Positions 1 to 6,744 of a DNA stretch of 7,159 nucleotides are shown piece after piece. Made by a program: the position numbers and the translations under genes. The notes under the pieces are model-generated. The model was not told the DNA's origin. It did not search any database and saw nothing but the letters and a program-made list of their open reading frames with translations. This DNA is from an uncultured Actinoplanes sp. (lineage in GTDB: Bacteria; Actinomycetota; Actinomycetes; Mycobacteriales; Micromonosporaceae), in the NCBI GenBank assembly GCA_934667465.1, contig CAKUMG010000280.1:1-7159 (forward strand), in the 5' to 3' direction. Position 1 is the first letter of the stretch. The number at the start of each line of letters is the position of its first letter.

Positions 1-3000
1 ACCACCCAGCTGCCGAAGATCTGCATGGAGCTGGGCCGGGGCGTCCGCGGGCTGATCGGGCACACCCAGCCGCGCCGGCTCGCGGCCCGGACCGTGGCGG
101 AGCGGATCGCGGAGGAGCTGAAGACCGGGCTCGGGCAGACCGTCGGCTTCAAGGTCCGGTTCACCGACCAGGTCAGCGACGCCTCGATGGTCAAGCTGAT
201 GACGGACGGCATCCTGCTGGCCGAGATTCAGAACGACCGGAACCTGACGCAGTACGACACGCTGATCATCGACGAGGCGCACGAGCGCAGCCTCAACATC
301 GACTTCATCCTGGGCTACCTGCGGCAGCTGCTGCCCCAGCGCCCCGACCTCAAGCTGATCATCACCTCGGCGACGATCGAGACGCAGCGCTTCGCCGAGC
401 ACTTCGCCGACGCCTCCGGCCAGGCGGCGCCGGTCATCGAGGTGTCCGGCCGGACCTATCCCGTCGAGGTGCGCTACCGGCCCCTGATCATCGAGGCCGG
501 GGAGGACGAGCGCGAGGAGCCGGTCGACCTGGTCGACGGCATCGCGGAGGCGGTCGACGAGCTCGGGCGCGAGTCCAGCGGCGACATCCTCGTGTTCCTC
601 GCCGGCGAGCGGGAGATCCGGGACACCCAGGACGCGCTCGCCGACCGCGAGCTGCGGGGCACCGAGGTGGTCCCGCTGTACTCGCGGCTGTCGGCCGCCG
701 ACCAGCACAAGGTCTTCGCCCCGCACACCGGACGGCGGATCGTGCTGGCCACCAACGTCGCCGAGACGTCGCTGACCGTGCCCGGCATCCGCTACGTGAT
801 CGACCCCGGCACCGCCCGCATCTCGCGTTACAGCAGCCGGCTCAAGGTGCAGCGGCTGCCGATCGAGGCGGTCTCGCAGGCCAGCGCCAACCAGCGCAAG
901 GGCCGCTGCGGGCGCACGTCCGACGGCATCTGCATCCGGCTCTACTCGGAGGAGGACTTCGAGGGCCGCCCCGAGTTCACCGAGCCGGAGATCCTGCGCA
1001 CCAACCTGGCCTCGGTCATCCTGCAGATGACCAACCTGGGCCTCGGCGACCTGACGAAGTTCCCGTTCATCGACCCGCCGGACAAGCGCAACGTCACCGA
1101 CGGCATCAAGCTCCTCGAGGAGCTCGGTGCGCTCGAGAGGTCGAAGCTGACGCCGATGGGCCGCCGCCTGGCCGCGCTGCCCGTCGACCCGCGGCTCGCC
1201 CGCATGGTCATCGAGGGCGGGGCGCAGGAGTGCACCGCCGAGGTCATGGTCATCGCCGCGGCCCTGTCCATCCAGGATCCGCGCGAGCGGCCGGTCGACA
1301 AGCAGCAGCAGGCCGACGAGAAGCACGCCCGGTTCACCGACAAGGAATCGGACTTCTTCTCGTACCTCAACCTGTGGCGTTACCTGCGCGAACGGCAGCG
1401 CGAGCTGTCCGGCAACCAGTTCCGCCGGATGTGCCGCACGGAATTCCTGAACTACCTCCGCGTACGCGAATGGCAGGATCTTTATTCGCAGCTCCGGCAG
1501 GTCGCGACCCGCCAGCTCGAGCTGACCGTCACCGAGGACGACGAGAGCGTGCCGGAGGCGCAGCGGCTGCACACCGCGCTGCTGTCGGGCCTGCTCAGCC
1601 ACATCGGCCTCAAGGACACCGACAAGCGCGAATACCTCGGCGCGCGCGGCGCCAAGTTCGCGATCTTCCCGGGCTCGGCGCTGTTCAAGAAGCAGCCGCG
1701 CTGGGTCATGTCCGCCGAGCTGGTCGAGACCTCCCGGCTCTGGGGCCGGGTCAACGCCCGCATCGAGCCCGAATGGGCCGAGAAGCTCGCCCCGCACCTG
1801 GTGAAACGCAGCTACAGCGAGCCGCACTGGGAGAAGAAGCAGGGCGCGGTCATGGCCTACGAGAAGGTCACGCTGTACGGCCTGCCGATCGTGCCGCGGC
1901 GCAAGGTCGGCTACAGCAAGGTCGACCCCGTGGTGTCGCGCGAGCTCTTCATCCGGCACGCGCTGGTCGAGGGCGACTGGGAGACGCACCACCCGTTCTT
2001 CGCCGAGAACGCCACGCTGCTCGCCCGCATCGAGGAGATCGAGAACCGGGCCCGCCGCCGCGACATCATGGTCGACGACGAGACGGTCTTCCAGCTGTAC
2101 GACGCCCGGATCCCCGCCGAGGTCGTCTCCGCCCGGCACTTCGACTCCTGGTGGAAGAAGGCGCGTCACCAGGAACCGAAGCTGCTCACGTTCACCCGCG
2201 AGATGCTGGTCAACCAGGGCCGCGACGGGGTGGACCCGGGCGCCTACCCCGACGCGTGGCTCGCCGGCGGGGTCCGGTTGCCGCTGAGCTACCAGTTCGA
2301 GCCGGGCAAGCAGGCCGACGGCGTGACCGTGCGGGTGCCGCTGCCGCTGCTCAACAAGCTCGACGCCGACGACTTCGGCTGGAACGTCCCGGGGCTGCGC
2401 AAGGAGATCATCGTCGCGCTGATCCGGGCGCTGCCCAAGCACCTGCGCACCAGCTTCGTGCCCGTGCCGGACTGGGCCGACGCGGTGCTCGGGCGGATCC
2501 CGGCCCGCCGCGGCGCACTGCCGGACGCGGTCGGCGACGAGCTGCGCCGGCTCACCGGCACGATCGTGCCCCGCGACGCGTGGCGCCCCGACCAGGTGCC
2601 CGACCATCTGCGGATCAACTTCCGGGTGGTGAGCGAGGAGGGCCAGGTCGTCGGCGAGGGCCGCGACCTCGAGGTGCTGCGCGCGTCGCTCGCCCCGAAG
2701 GTGCAGGCCACCATCTCGGCGGCGGCCGGTGACATCGAGCGGCGCGGGATCACGACCAACGACTTCGGCACGCTCGCCCGGACGGTCAAGCAGGTCCGCG
2801 GCGGCTACGAGGTCACGGTCTATCCGGCGCTGGCCGACGCGAAGGACAGCGTCGCGGTGCGGGTCTTCGAGACCGAGGCCGAGCAGCGGGAGGCGATGCG
2901 GGCCGGCACCCGGCGCCTCTTGCTGCTCACGCTGCCGCCCGCGGCCCGCTACCTGCAGGGGCGGCTCGACAACCGGGCCAAGCTGGAACTGTCGCGCGGA

Positions 3001-3606
3001 AACCCGTACCGGTCGATCGCCGATCTTCTCGACGACTGCGCGGGTGCCGCCGTCGACCGGCTCGTGCAGGACGCGGGCGGGCCGGCCTGGTCCTCGGAGG
3101 CGTTCACCGCGCTGCGCGACGAGGTCCGGGCCGACCTGGTGGACGCGACCGCCAACGTGGTCACGCAGGTGCAGGCCGTGCTCGCGACCGCGTACGAGGT
3201 GGGTCAGCGGCTCGGCACGACCCGGGACCCGTCGCTGGTCCCCGCGCTGGCCGACATCCGCGCTCAGCTCAAGGGCCTGGTGTATGCGGGGTTCGTGACC
3301 GAGACCGGCTGGCGGCAGCTGCACCACCTGCCGCGCTATCTCAAGGGCATCGCTTACCGGCTCGACCGGCTCGGCGGCACCGTCGCGCGCGACCGCCAGC
3401 TGATGGGGCAGCTCCACGAGATCGAGCGGGAATATCAGGAGTTGCGCGCCGAGCTGCCCCGGGGCGGCCCGGCGGAGGAGGGGCTGCGCGAGATCCGCTG
3501 GATGATCGAGGAACTGCGCATCAACTTCTTCGCGCAATCGCTCGGTACGGCCTATCCGGTGTCCGATAAGCGAATTTTCAAGGCCATGGACGGGCTACCC
3601 GGCTAA
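1..3606 (+). CDS. hrpA: ATP-dependent RNA helicase HrpA (5' end outside window)
   Basis: DEAH-box RNA helicase, cytoplasmic, which uses ATP to remodel RNA or ribonucleoprotein. In E. coli HrpA has been linked to fimbrial mRNA processing and to rescue of stalled ribosomes. The reading frame is open from base 1 (TTQLPKIC precedes the first ATG at 25), so that ATG is internal and the window starts inside Walker A (GSGKTTQLPK in homologues). Counting from the Met at 25: motif Ia TQPRR 14-18, DEAH 83-86 (271-282), SAT 115-117, FLAGEREI 191-198, ATNVAETSLT 242-251 and QRKGRCGR 290-297. HA2-type region about 360-470, OB-fold region about 515-600 with the family-typical SEPHWEKK at 598-605, then the long DUF3418-type C-terminal region to the end. 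The visible 1201 codons against about 1300 in E. coli HrpA imply roughly 100 missing N-terminal residues. The C-terminus (FFAQSLGTAYPVSDKRIF) is the natural family ending; stop TAA. No frameshift seen. The 55-base gap to the next gene would allow co-transcription. Confidence 0.97.
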   Translation, partial: TTQLPKICMELGRGVRGLIGHTQPRRLAARTVAERIAEELKTGLGQTVGFKVRFTDQVSDASMVKLMTDGILLAEIQNDRNLTQYDTLIIDEAHERSLNIDFILGYLRQLLPQRPDLKLIITSATIETQRFAEHFADASGQAAPVIEVSGRTYPVEVRYRPLIIEAGEDEREEPVDLVDGIAEAVDELGRESSGDILVFLAGEREIRDTQDALADRELRGTEVVPLYSRLSAADQHKVFAPHTGRRIVLATNVAETSLTVPGIRYVIDPGTARISRYSSRLKVQRLPIEAVSQASANQRKGRCGRTSDGICIRLYSEEDFEGRPEFTEPEILRTNLASVILQMTNLGLGDLTKFPFIDPPDKRNVTDGIKLLEELGALERSKLTPMGRRLAALPVDPRLARMVIEGGAQECTAEVMVIAAALSIQDPRERPVDKQQQADEKHARFTDKESDFFSYLNLWRYLRERQRELSGNQFRRMCRTEFLNYLRVREWQDLYSQLRQVATRQLELTVTEDDESVPEAQRLHTALLSGLLSHIGLKDTDKREYLGARGAKFAIFPGSALFKKQPRWVMSAELVETSRLWGRVNARIEPEWAEKLAPHLVKRSYSEPHWEKKQGAVMAYEKVTLYGLPIVPRRKVGYSKVDPVVSRELFIRHALVEGDWETHHPFFAENATLLARIEEIENRARRRDIMVDDETVFQLYDARIPAEVVSARHFDSWWKKARHQEPKLLTFTREMLVNQGRDGVDPGAYPDAWLAGGVRLPLSYQFEPGKQADGVTVRVPLPLLNKLDADDFGWNVPGLRKEIIVALIRALPKHLRTSFVPVPDWADAVLGRIPARRGALPDAVGDELRRLTGTIVPRDAWRPDQVPDHLRINFRVVSEEGQVVGEGRDLEVLRASLAPKVQATISAAAGDIERRGITTNDFGTLARTVKQVRGGYEVTVYPALADAKDSVAVRVFETEAEQREAMRAGTRRLLLLTLPPAARYLQGRLDNRAKLELSRGNPYRSIADLLDDCAGAAVDRLVQDAGGPAWSSEAFTALRDEVRADLVDATANVVTQVQAVLATAYEVGQRLGTTRDPSLVPALADIRAQLKGLVYAGFVTETGWRQLHHLPRYLKGIAYRLDRLGGTVARDRQLMGQLHEIEREYQELRAELPRGGPAEEGLREIRWMIEELRINFFAQSLGTAYPVSDKRIFKAMDGLPG

Positions 3607-3661
3607 GCGTTCTGTCCCTTTCGCCCCCTCGCGTCTCCCGATCATGGGACCGTGAAGAACG

Positions 3662-6019
3662 ATGGCGGCGGGAGAGGCGACGGCGGAGGCGGGCGAGCGC
3701 GGTGGCGCTGCCCGCCCCTGGTGGTTGTTGTACCTGACCGCTCTTCTGGCGGTCGCGGTGGCGATGCCGTTCGTCCGCGACGTCGGCGCCCGCAACGCGA
3801 TCGAGCTGGCCTGCGCCACGACCGTCATCCTCGCCGTGGCGTCCGGCCTGCGTCTGCACCGCCCGCGGCACCCGCTCGGCTGGCGCATGCTGCTGGCGGC
3901 GGTCGCCTACACCGTGGTCAGCAATGTTCTCTGGCCGGTGCTGGAGGCGGCCGGCGTCATCGACGGGTCGTCGGTCACGGAGCTGTTCTACTTCACGACC
4001 TACCCGGCCCTCGGCGCCGCCCTCGCCGTCCTGCCCGTGCAGGGCCGGCGGCGCCTGCGATTCGCCGGCTACACCGAGGCGGGCATCATCGCCGGCGGCG
4101 CCGCCGTGGTCTGGTGGACGCTGCTCGTCGACCCGCTGGTGCTCGACCCGGGCCGGCTGCCGGAGCGGATCCATGTCGTCGCGTTCCCCATGCTCGACAT
4201 GCTGCTCTTCGCCCTGGGCCTGCGGCTGCTGCTCATCGGTGGCGTCCGGTCGCCTGCCTACCTGCTGATCGCCGGGATGACCGGTGCGCTGCTGACCGCC
4301 GACACCGCCATGTTCATCACCTCCGTCGCCGGGGCCACCCCGCCCATGGTCAGCGAGGTCTGCTGGGTGCTCTCCAACGCGCTGCTCGGCGCGGCGGCCC
4401 TGCACCCGTCGATGAGGCTCGCCCCGCCGGTGCAGGCCGACGCCGAGGTGCTGGACGACATCGGCTCCTCGCGGATCTACATCGCGACGGTGGTCGCGAC
4501 GCCGATCCTGACCGCCCTCTTCCTGGTACGGGAGGTGGAGGACCGGGCGCTCTCGGTGTTCGACGTCATCGTGCCCATGGCGGCCACCACGCTGACCTGC
4601 GCGCTGGTGGTCAGCCGGATGCGGCAGATCAACCAGGTCGCCCGCCGGCACGCGGACGCGCTGGGCGCGTCGCTGAGCAAGGAGGCGGAACTGCGGCGCG
4701 AGCTGCGCCGGCAGGCCCAGCACGACAGCCTGACCGGGCTGCCGAACCGCGACGTCCTGTACGAACGGATCACCGCCGCGCTGGCCGGGCTGCGCGCGGG
4801 CGCGCTGGTCGTCGTGGACCTCGACAACTTCAAGCAGGTGAACGACCGGTTCGGCCACGCCGTCGGCGACGACCTGCTGGTGGCGGCCACCGGGCGGCTG
4901 CGCGAGGTCGTGCCCGCTGGCCAGCTGCTCGCGCGCCTGGACAGCGACGAGTTCGCGGTGGTGCTCGAGGACCGCGGGCTCGACGAGTGCGTACGGGTGG
5001 CGGAGCACCTGCTGTCCGCGATGCGCCGGCCGCTGACCGTCCAGGCGCACGAGCTGTTCGCGCCGGTGAGCGCCGGGCTGCGCCTCCTCGACCCGGACCT
5101 GCTCACCGGGGATGTGCTCCGGGACGCGTACATGGCGCTGCACGCGGCCAAGGAGTCCGGCCGCGATCAGCTCACGCTCTTCGACGCCGCGCTGAGCGAG
5201 GAACGGCTCGCCGCCGGTCGCACGGTCGAGCGGCTGCGCGGCGCCGTCGAGCGCGACGAGCTGATCGTCTACTACCAGCCGCTGGTCCGGCTCGCCGACG
5301 AGCGGATGGTCGGCGTGGAGGCCCTCATCCGCTGGCAGCCCGCGGGCGAGCCGATGATCCCGCCGGACCGCTTCATCCCGGCCGCCGAGGACAGCGGGCT
5401 GATCGTGCCCATCGGCGAATGGGTGCTGCGCCGGGCGTGCGAGGTCGTCGCGGGCTGGCACCGGCGGGGTCACGCCGCCGCGGTGTCGGTCAACGTCTCC
5501 CCGCGCCAGCTGCGCGAGCCGGACTTCGCCGCACAGGTCCTGGCCGCCCTGCGCGACTCGGGGCTGGCACCGGCCTCGCTGATCCTGGAGATCACCGAGG
5601 GTGTGCTGGTCGACTCGGGTACGGTCACCGAGCAGGCCATCCGGACGCTGCGCGCGCACGGGGTGCGGGTGGCGATCGACGACTTCGGTACGGGGTACTC
5701 GTCGCTCGCGTACCTGCGCGACCTCCCGATCGATCACATCAAGATCGACAAGTCGTTCATGCCCGAGCCGGGGTCCGAGGACCCGGTCCCGCGCACCATG
5801 ATCAAGGCGATCGTGGACCTGGCGGCCGGGTTGGAGCTGGGGACCATCGCCGAGGGGGTGGAGACGCCTGCTCAGGTGGAGTTGTTGCGGTCGCTGGGGT
5901 GTGAGCGGGCTCAGGGGTTCCATTTCTCGCGGCCGGTGCCGGCGGAGGAGGCGCTCGCGCTGCTGCTTGCGGGGCAGTTCTCGTCGGTCTCCCCGCGGGG
6001 GTCCGCGCTGTCTTCGTGA
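3662..6019 (+). CDS. Membrane-anchored GGDEF-EAL protein, likely c-di-GMP phosphodiesterase
   Basis: Predicted inner-membrane protein of 785 residues for cyclic-di-GMP turnover. About ten hydrophobic segments precede the catalytic part (roughly 20-37, 46-62, 74-98, 106-126, 137-156, 170-193, 197-222, 229-249, 272-289, 300-318). I do not recognise the sensor as a named family. A charged helical linker (319-352) leads to a GGDEF domain (about 353-510): DSLTGLPNR 355-363 and DLDNFKQVND 386-395 are present, but the signature reads DSDEF (427-431) and the RxxD I-site is absent, so diguanylate cyclase activity is unlikely. The EAL domain (about 525-770) looks complete: EAL 553-555, NVSP 611-614, LEITE 642-646, DDFGTGYSSL 673-682, KIDKSF 694-699, AEGVE 730-734, QGFHFSRP 751-758. 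It therefore probably hydrolyses c-di-GMP to pGpG. Degenerate GGDEF domains can bind GTP and activate an attached EAL domain, as in Caulobacter PdeA. ATG 3662 is the first start after an in-frame TGA at 3653-3655; the ribosome-binding site is weak (TGAAGAA). The 3' end shifts from C-ending to G/T-ending codons from about 5818. Confidence 0.95.
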   Translation: MAAGEATAEAGERGGAARPWWLLYLTALLAVAVAMPFVRDVGARNAIELACATTVILAVASGLRLHRPRHPLGWRMLLAAVAYTVVSNVLWPVLEAAGVIDGSSVTELFYFTTYPALGAALAVLPVQGRRRLRFAGYTEAGIIAGGAAVVWWTLLVDPLVLDPGRLPERIHVVAFPMLDMLLFALGLRLLLIGGVRSPAYLLIAGMTGALLTADTAMFITSVAGATPPMVSEVCWVLSNALLGAAALHPSMRLAPPVQADAEVLDDIGSSRIYIATVVATPILTALFLVREVEDRALSVFDVIVPMAATTLTCALVVSRMRQINQVARRHADALGASLSKEAELRRELRRQAQHDSLTGLPNRDVLYERITAALAGLRAGALVVVDLDNFKQVNDRFGHAVGDDLLVAATGRLREVVPAGQLLARLDSDEFAVVLEDRGLDECVRVAEHLLSAMRRPLTVQAHELFAPVSAGLRLLDPDLLTGDVLRDAYMALHAAKESGRDQLTLFDAALSEERLAAGRTVERLRGAVERDELIVYYQPLVRLADERMVGVEALIRWQPAGEPMIPPDRFIPAAEDSGLIVPIGEWVLRRACEVVAGWHRRGHAAAVSVNVSPRQLREPDFAAQVLAALRDSGLAPASLILEITEGVLVDSGTVTEQAIRTLRAHGVRVAIDDFGTGYSSLAYLRDLPIDHIKIDKSFMPEPGSEDPVPRTMIKAIVDLAAGLELGTIAEGVETPAQVELLRSLGCERAQGFHFSRPVPAEEALALLLAGQFSSVSPRGSALSS

Positions 6020-6158
6020 CGGTCCGTGCTTCTGCGCGGCGGCCCGCGCTCTCCATGTGACGGTCCGTGCTTTCTGCGCGGCGGCCCGTGCTTTCTTCGC
6101 GGCAGACCGCTTTCTCTCAGCGGCGGTCCGCTCTTCGGCCGCGGCGGTCTGCTTGAAG
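5992..6158. repeat. Tandem array of eight imperfect 21-bp repeats
   Basis: Aligning on a core like (T/C)CCG(T/C)GCT, copies begin their cores at 6002, 6023, 6043, 6064, 6085, 6106, 6127 and 6148. The spacing is 21, 20, 21, 21, 21, 21 and 21 bases. A typical unit is GCGCGGCGG-CCCGTGCT-TTCT (split for reading); the last three copies lose two bases of the core but keep the period. Several units contain GCGG-N4-CCGC followed by a pyrimidine-rich stretch, for example 6099-6110 followed by TTTCTCT, so the array could form small hairpins. It begins inside the 3' end of the GGDEF-EAL gene and continues into the intergenic region. Read on the minus strand it gives a seven-residue RKHGPPR-like repeat, but I treat it as non-coding repeat DNA. 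There are no unique spacers, so it is not a CRISPR. Confidence 0.8.
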
Positions 6159-6298
6159 CGGTGCGTGGGTGGGTAGGGGGCGTGTCATGACTGCTCAGAG
6201 GCCCTTTTCCGGCGGTGCGGGGTGCGCTGTGGGTGCGCTCGGGTGCCGTTCGGTTACCCCGCCGACATCCGCCCCGCGGAAGGCTTAGCGTTCTCGCC
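6020..6298. other. Intergenic region: repeat array, G-rich tract, promoter
   Basis: This gap between the GGDEF-EAL stop and the next start is 279 bases. Its first half is the 21-bp repeat array. The middle has a G-run cluster, GGGTGGGTAGGGGG at 6167-6180, and three short direct repeats beginning GGGTGC at 6220, 6231 and 6241. The right end holds the putative promoter of the downstream gene. A 33-codon ORF (6187-6288) is preceded by AGGGGG six bases before its ATG, but about a third of its codons end in T or A, unlike the neighbouring genes, so I do not call it. No strong conventional terminator was seen; only the small repeat hairpins followed by T/C-rich stretches could serve that role. Confidence 0.6.
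6262..6291 (+). promoter_or_regulatory. Putative promoter of the 126-residue protein gene (leaderless)
   Basis: A -10 box TAGCGT (6286-6291) fits the actinobacterial TAnnnT pattern and ends exactly 7 bases before the ATG at 6299. Transcription would then start at or next to the A of the start codon. A weak -35 candidate CCGACA (6262-6267) lies 18 bases upstream. No Shine-Dalgarno sequence precedes this ATG, which agrees with leaderless translation. This is a pattern match only; the start site is inferred. Confidence 0.5.
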
Positions 6299-6679
6299 AT
6301 GACGAACGAATTCCTCGCCTTCGCCCCGGTTTCCACCGCTCCCGCCGCCGACCCGGCCCGCGCGCTCCTGGACGAGATGATGGCGCGGGTGGGCGTCGAC
6401 GGCCTGGCCGCCGCGCTCGGCGACGCCGGCCTGCTCGCCCAGGTCGACCAGCACGCGGCCGCCGTCCGCGACGCCCTGCACGACGCGGGCCGCGCGGTCG
6501 ACGCCGCGGGGCTGGCCGCGTACGCGAAGTCGATCGTCGCCGCCGCCAAGCGGATGGGGCGTCCGGTGCCGGAGCCCGGCCACGCCTACATCTCGGGCAC
6601 GGCGTGGCTGACCGCCGAGTGGCACCTGATGCGGCTCGTGGCCGTCTGCATGATCGCGGAGTCGGCCGGTCTGCTGTAA
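6299..6679 (+). CDS. Small actinobacterial hypothetical protein, tentatively DUF6401-like
   Basis: This encodes 126 residues and probably a soluble cytoplasmic protein of unknown function. It has no signal peptide and no convincing membrane segment. After a short Ala/Pro-containing N-terminus (1-20), residues 21-126 look mostly helical: a first helix around RALLDEMMARVG (21-32), a conserved-looking LLAQVDQHAAAVRDAL at 45-60, GLAAYAKSIVAAAKRMG at 71-87, then an aromatic C-terminal part with W103 and W108 and MRLVAVCMIAESAGLL. The DQHAAAVRD core and the C-terminal LRLVAVC-like end resemble what I remember of DUF6401, an actinobacterial family annotated in connection with natural-product biosynthesis. 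That assignment is from memory and tentative. I chose ATG 6299 over the in-frame ATG at 6215 because the -10 box sits 7 bases upstream, and because codons 6215-6298 encode an Arg-rich stretch through G-rich repeats. Only about five codons end in A or T, which strongly supports coding. Stop TAA; the next gene starts 65 bases on. Confidence 0.85.
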   Translation: MTNEFLAFAPVSTAPAADPARALLDEMMARVGVDGLAAALGDAGLLAQVDQHAAAVRDALHDAGRAVDAAGLAAYAKSIVAAAKRMGRPVPEPGHAYISGTAWLTAEWHLMRLVAVCMIAESAGLL

Positions 6680-6708
6680 GACCTGGCCGAAACGCTGATC
6701 CTGTCGGC

Positions 6709-6737
6709 TTTACTGGTGATTTGGGCGGAATTACCGT
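6709..6737 (+). promoter_or_regulatory. Putative promoter of the secreted protein gene (leaderless)
   Basis: A -10 box TACCGT (6732-6737) ends 7 bases before the ATG at 6745, the same geometry as at the preceding gene. A -35 candidate TTTACT (6709-6714) lies 17 bases upstream of it and matches TTGACA at four of six positions. There is no Shine-Dalgarno sequence at normal spacing; the nearest purine run (GGGCGGAA, 6723-6730) is 14 bases from the ATG. A leaderless transcript is inferred, not shown. Confidence 0.5.
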
Positions 6738-6744
6738 TTCGTGC

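Noticed and set aside
1230..2732. Plus-strand 500-codon ORF inside hrpA
   Set aside because: Arg/Ala-rich shadow frame; the hrpA frame carries recognisable HA2, OB-fold and C-terminal motifs over the same bases.
3601..3613. GGCTAAGCGTTCT at the hrpA stop, matching GGCTTAGCGTTCT at 6283-6295 in 12 of 13 bases
   Set aside because: At the hrpA end the hexamer does not fit TAnnnT and lies about 50 bases from the next start, so a shared promoter element is not supported; it may be coincidence.
3652..5904. GTG-initiated plus-strand ORF (750 codons) in another frame of the GGDEF-EAL gene
   Set aside because: The product is Arg/Ala/Gly low complexity without motifs. It is the out-of-frame shadow of the real gene.
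3578..5923. Long minus-strand ORF (781 codons) opposite the GGDEF-EAL gene
   Set aside because: Its translation is rich in Arg, Gln, His, Asp and Gly with no domain pattern, as expected for the antisense of a GC-rich gene, and the plus strand has clear EAL motifs throughout.
5992..6158. CRISPR-like regular repeats
   Set aside because: The period is 21 bases with no unique spacers between copies, so it is a minisatellite.
6215..6298. Upstream in-frame ATG for the 126-residue protein
   Set aside because: The extension would encode an Arg-rich segment through G-rich repeats and the promoter; the -10 box at 6286-6291 supports ATG 6299.
5911..6549. Minus-strand ORF (212 codons) with RKHGPPR-like seven-residue repeats
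   Set aside because: It overlaps the ends of two well-supported plus-strand genes, and its repeats simply follow from the 21-bp DNA array. No start-site or domain evidence supports it, although the repeat itself is reported.
6685..6714. Possible terminator after the 126-residue protein gene
   Set aside because: GCCGA/TCGGC forms only a five-base stem with a 13-base loop and a short TTTACT after it, too weak to call; those bases also overlap the candidate -35 box.
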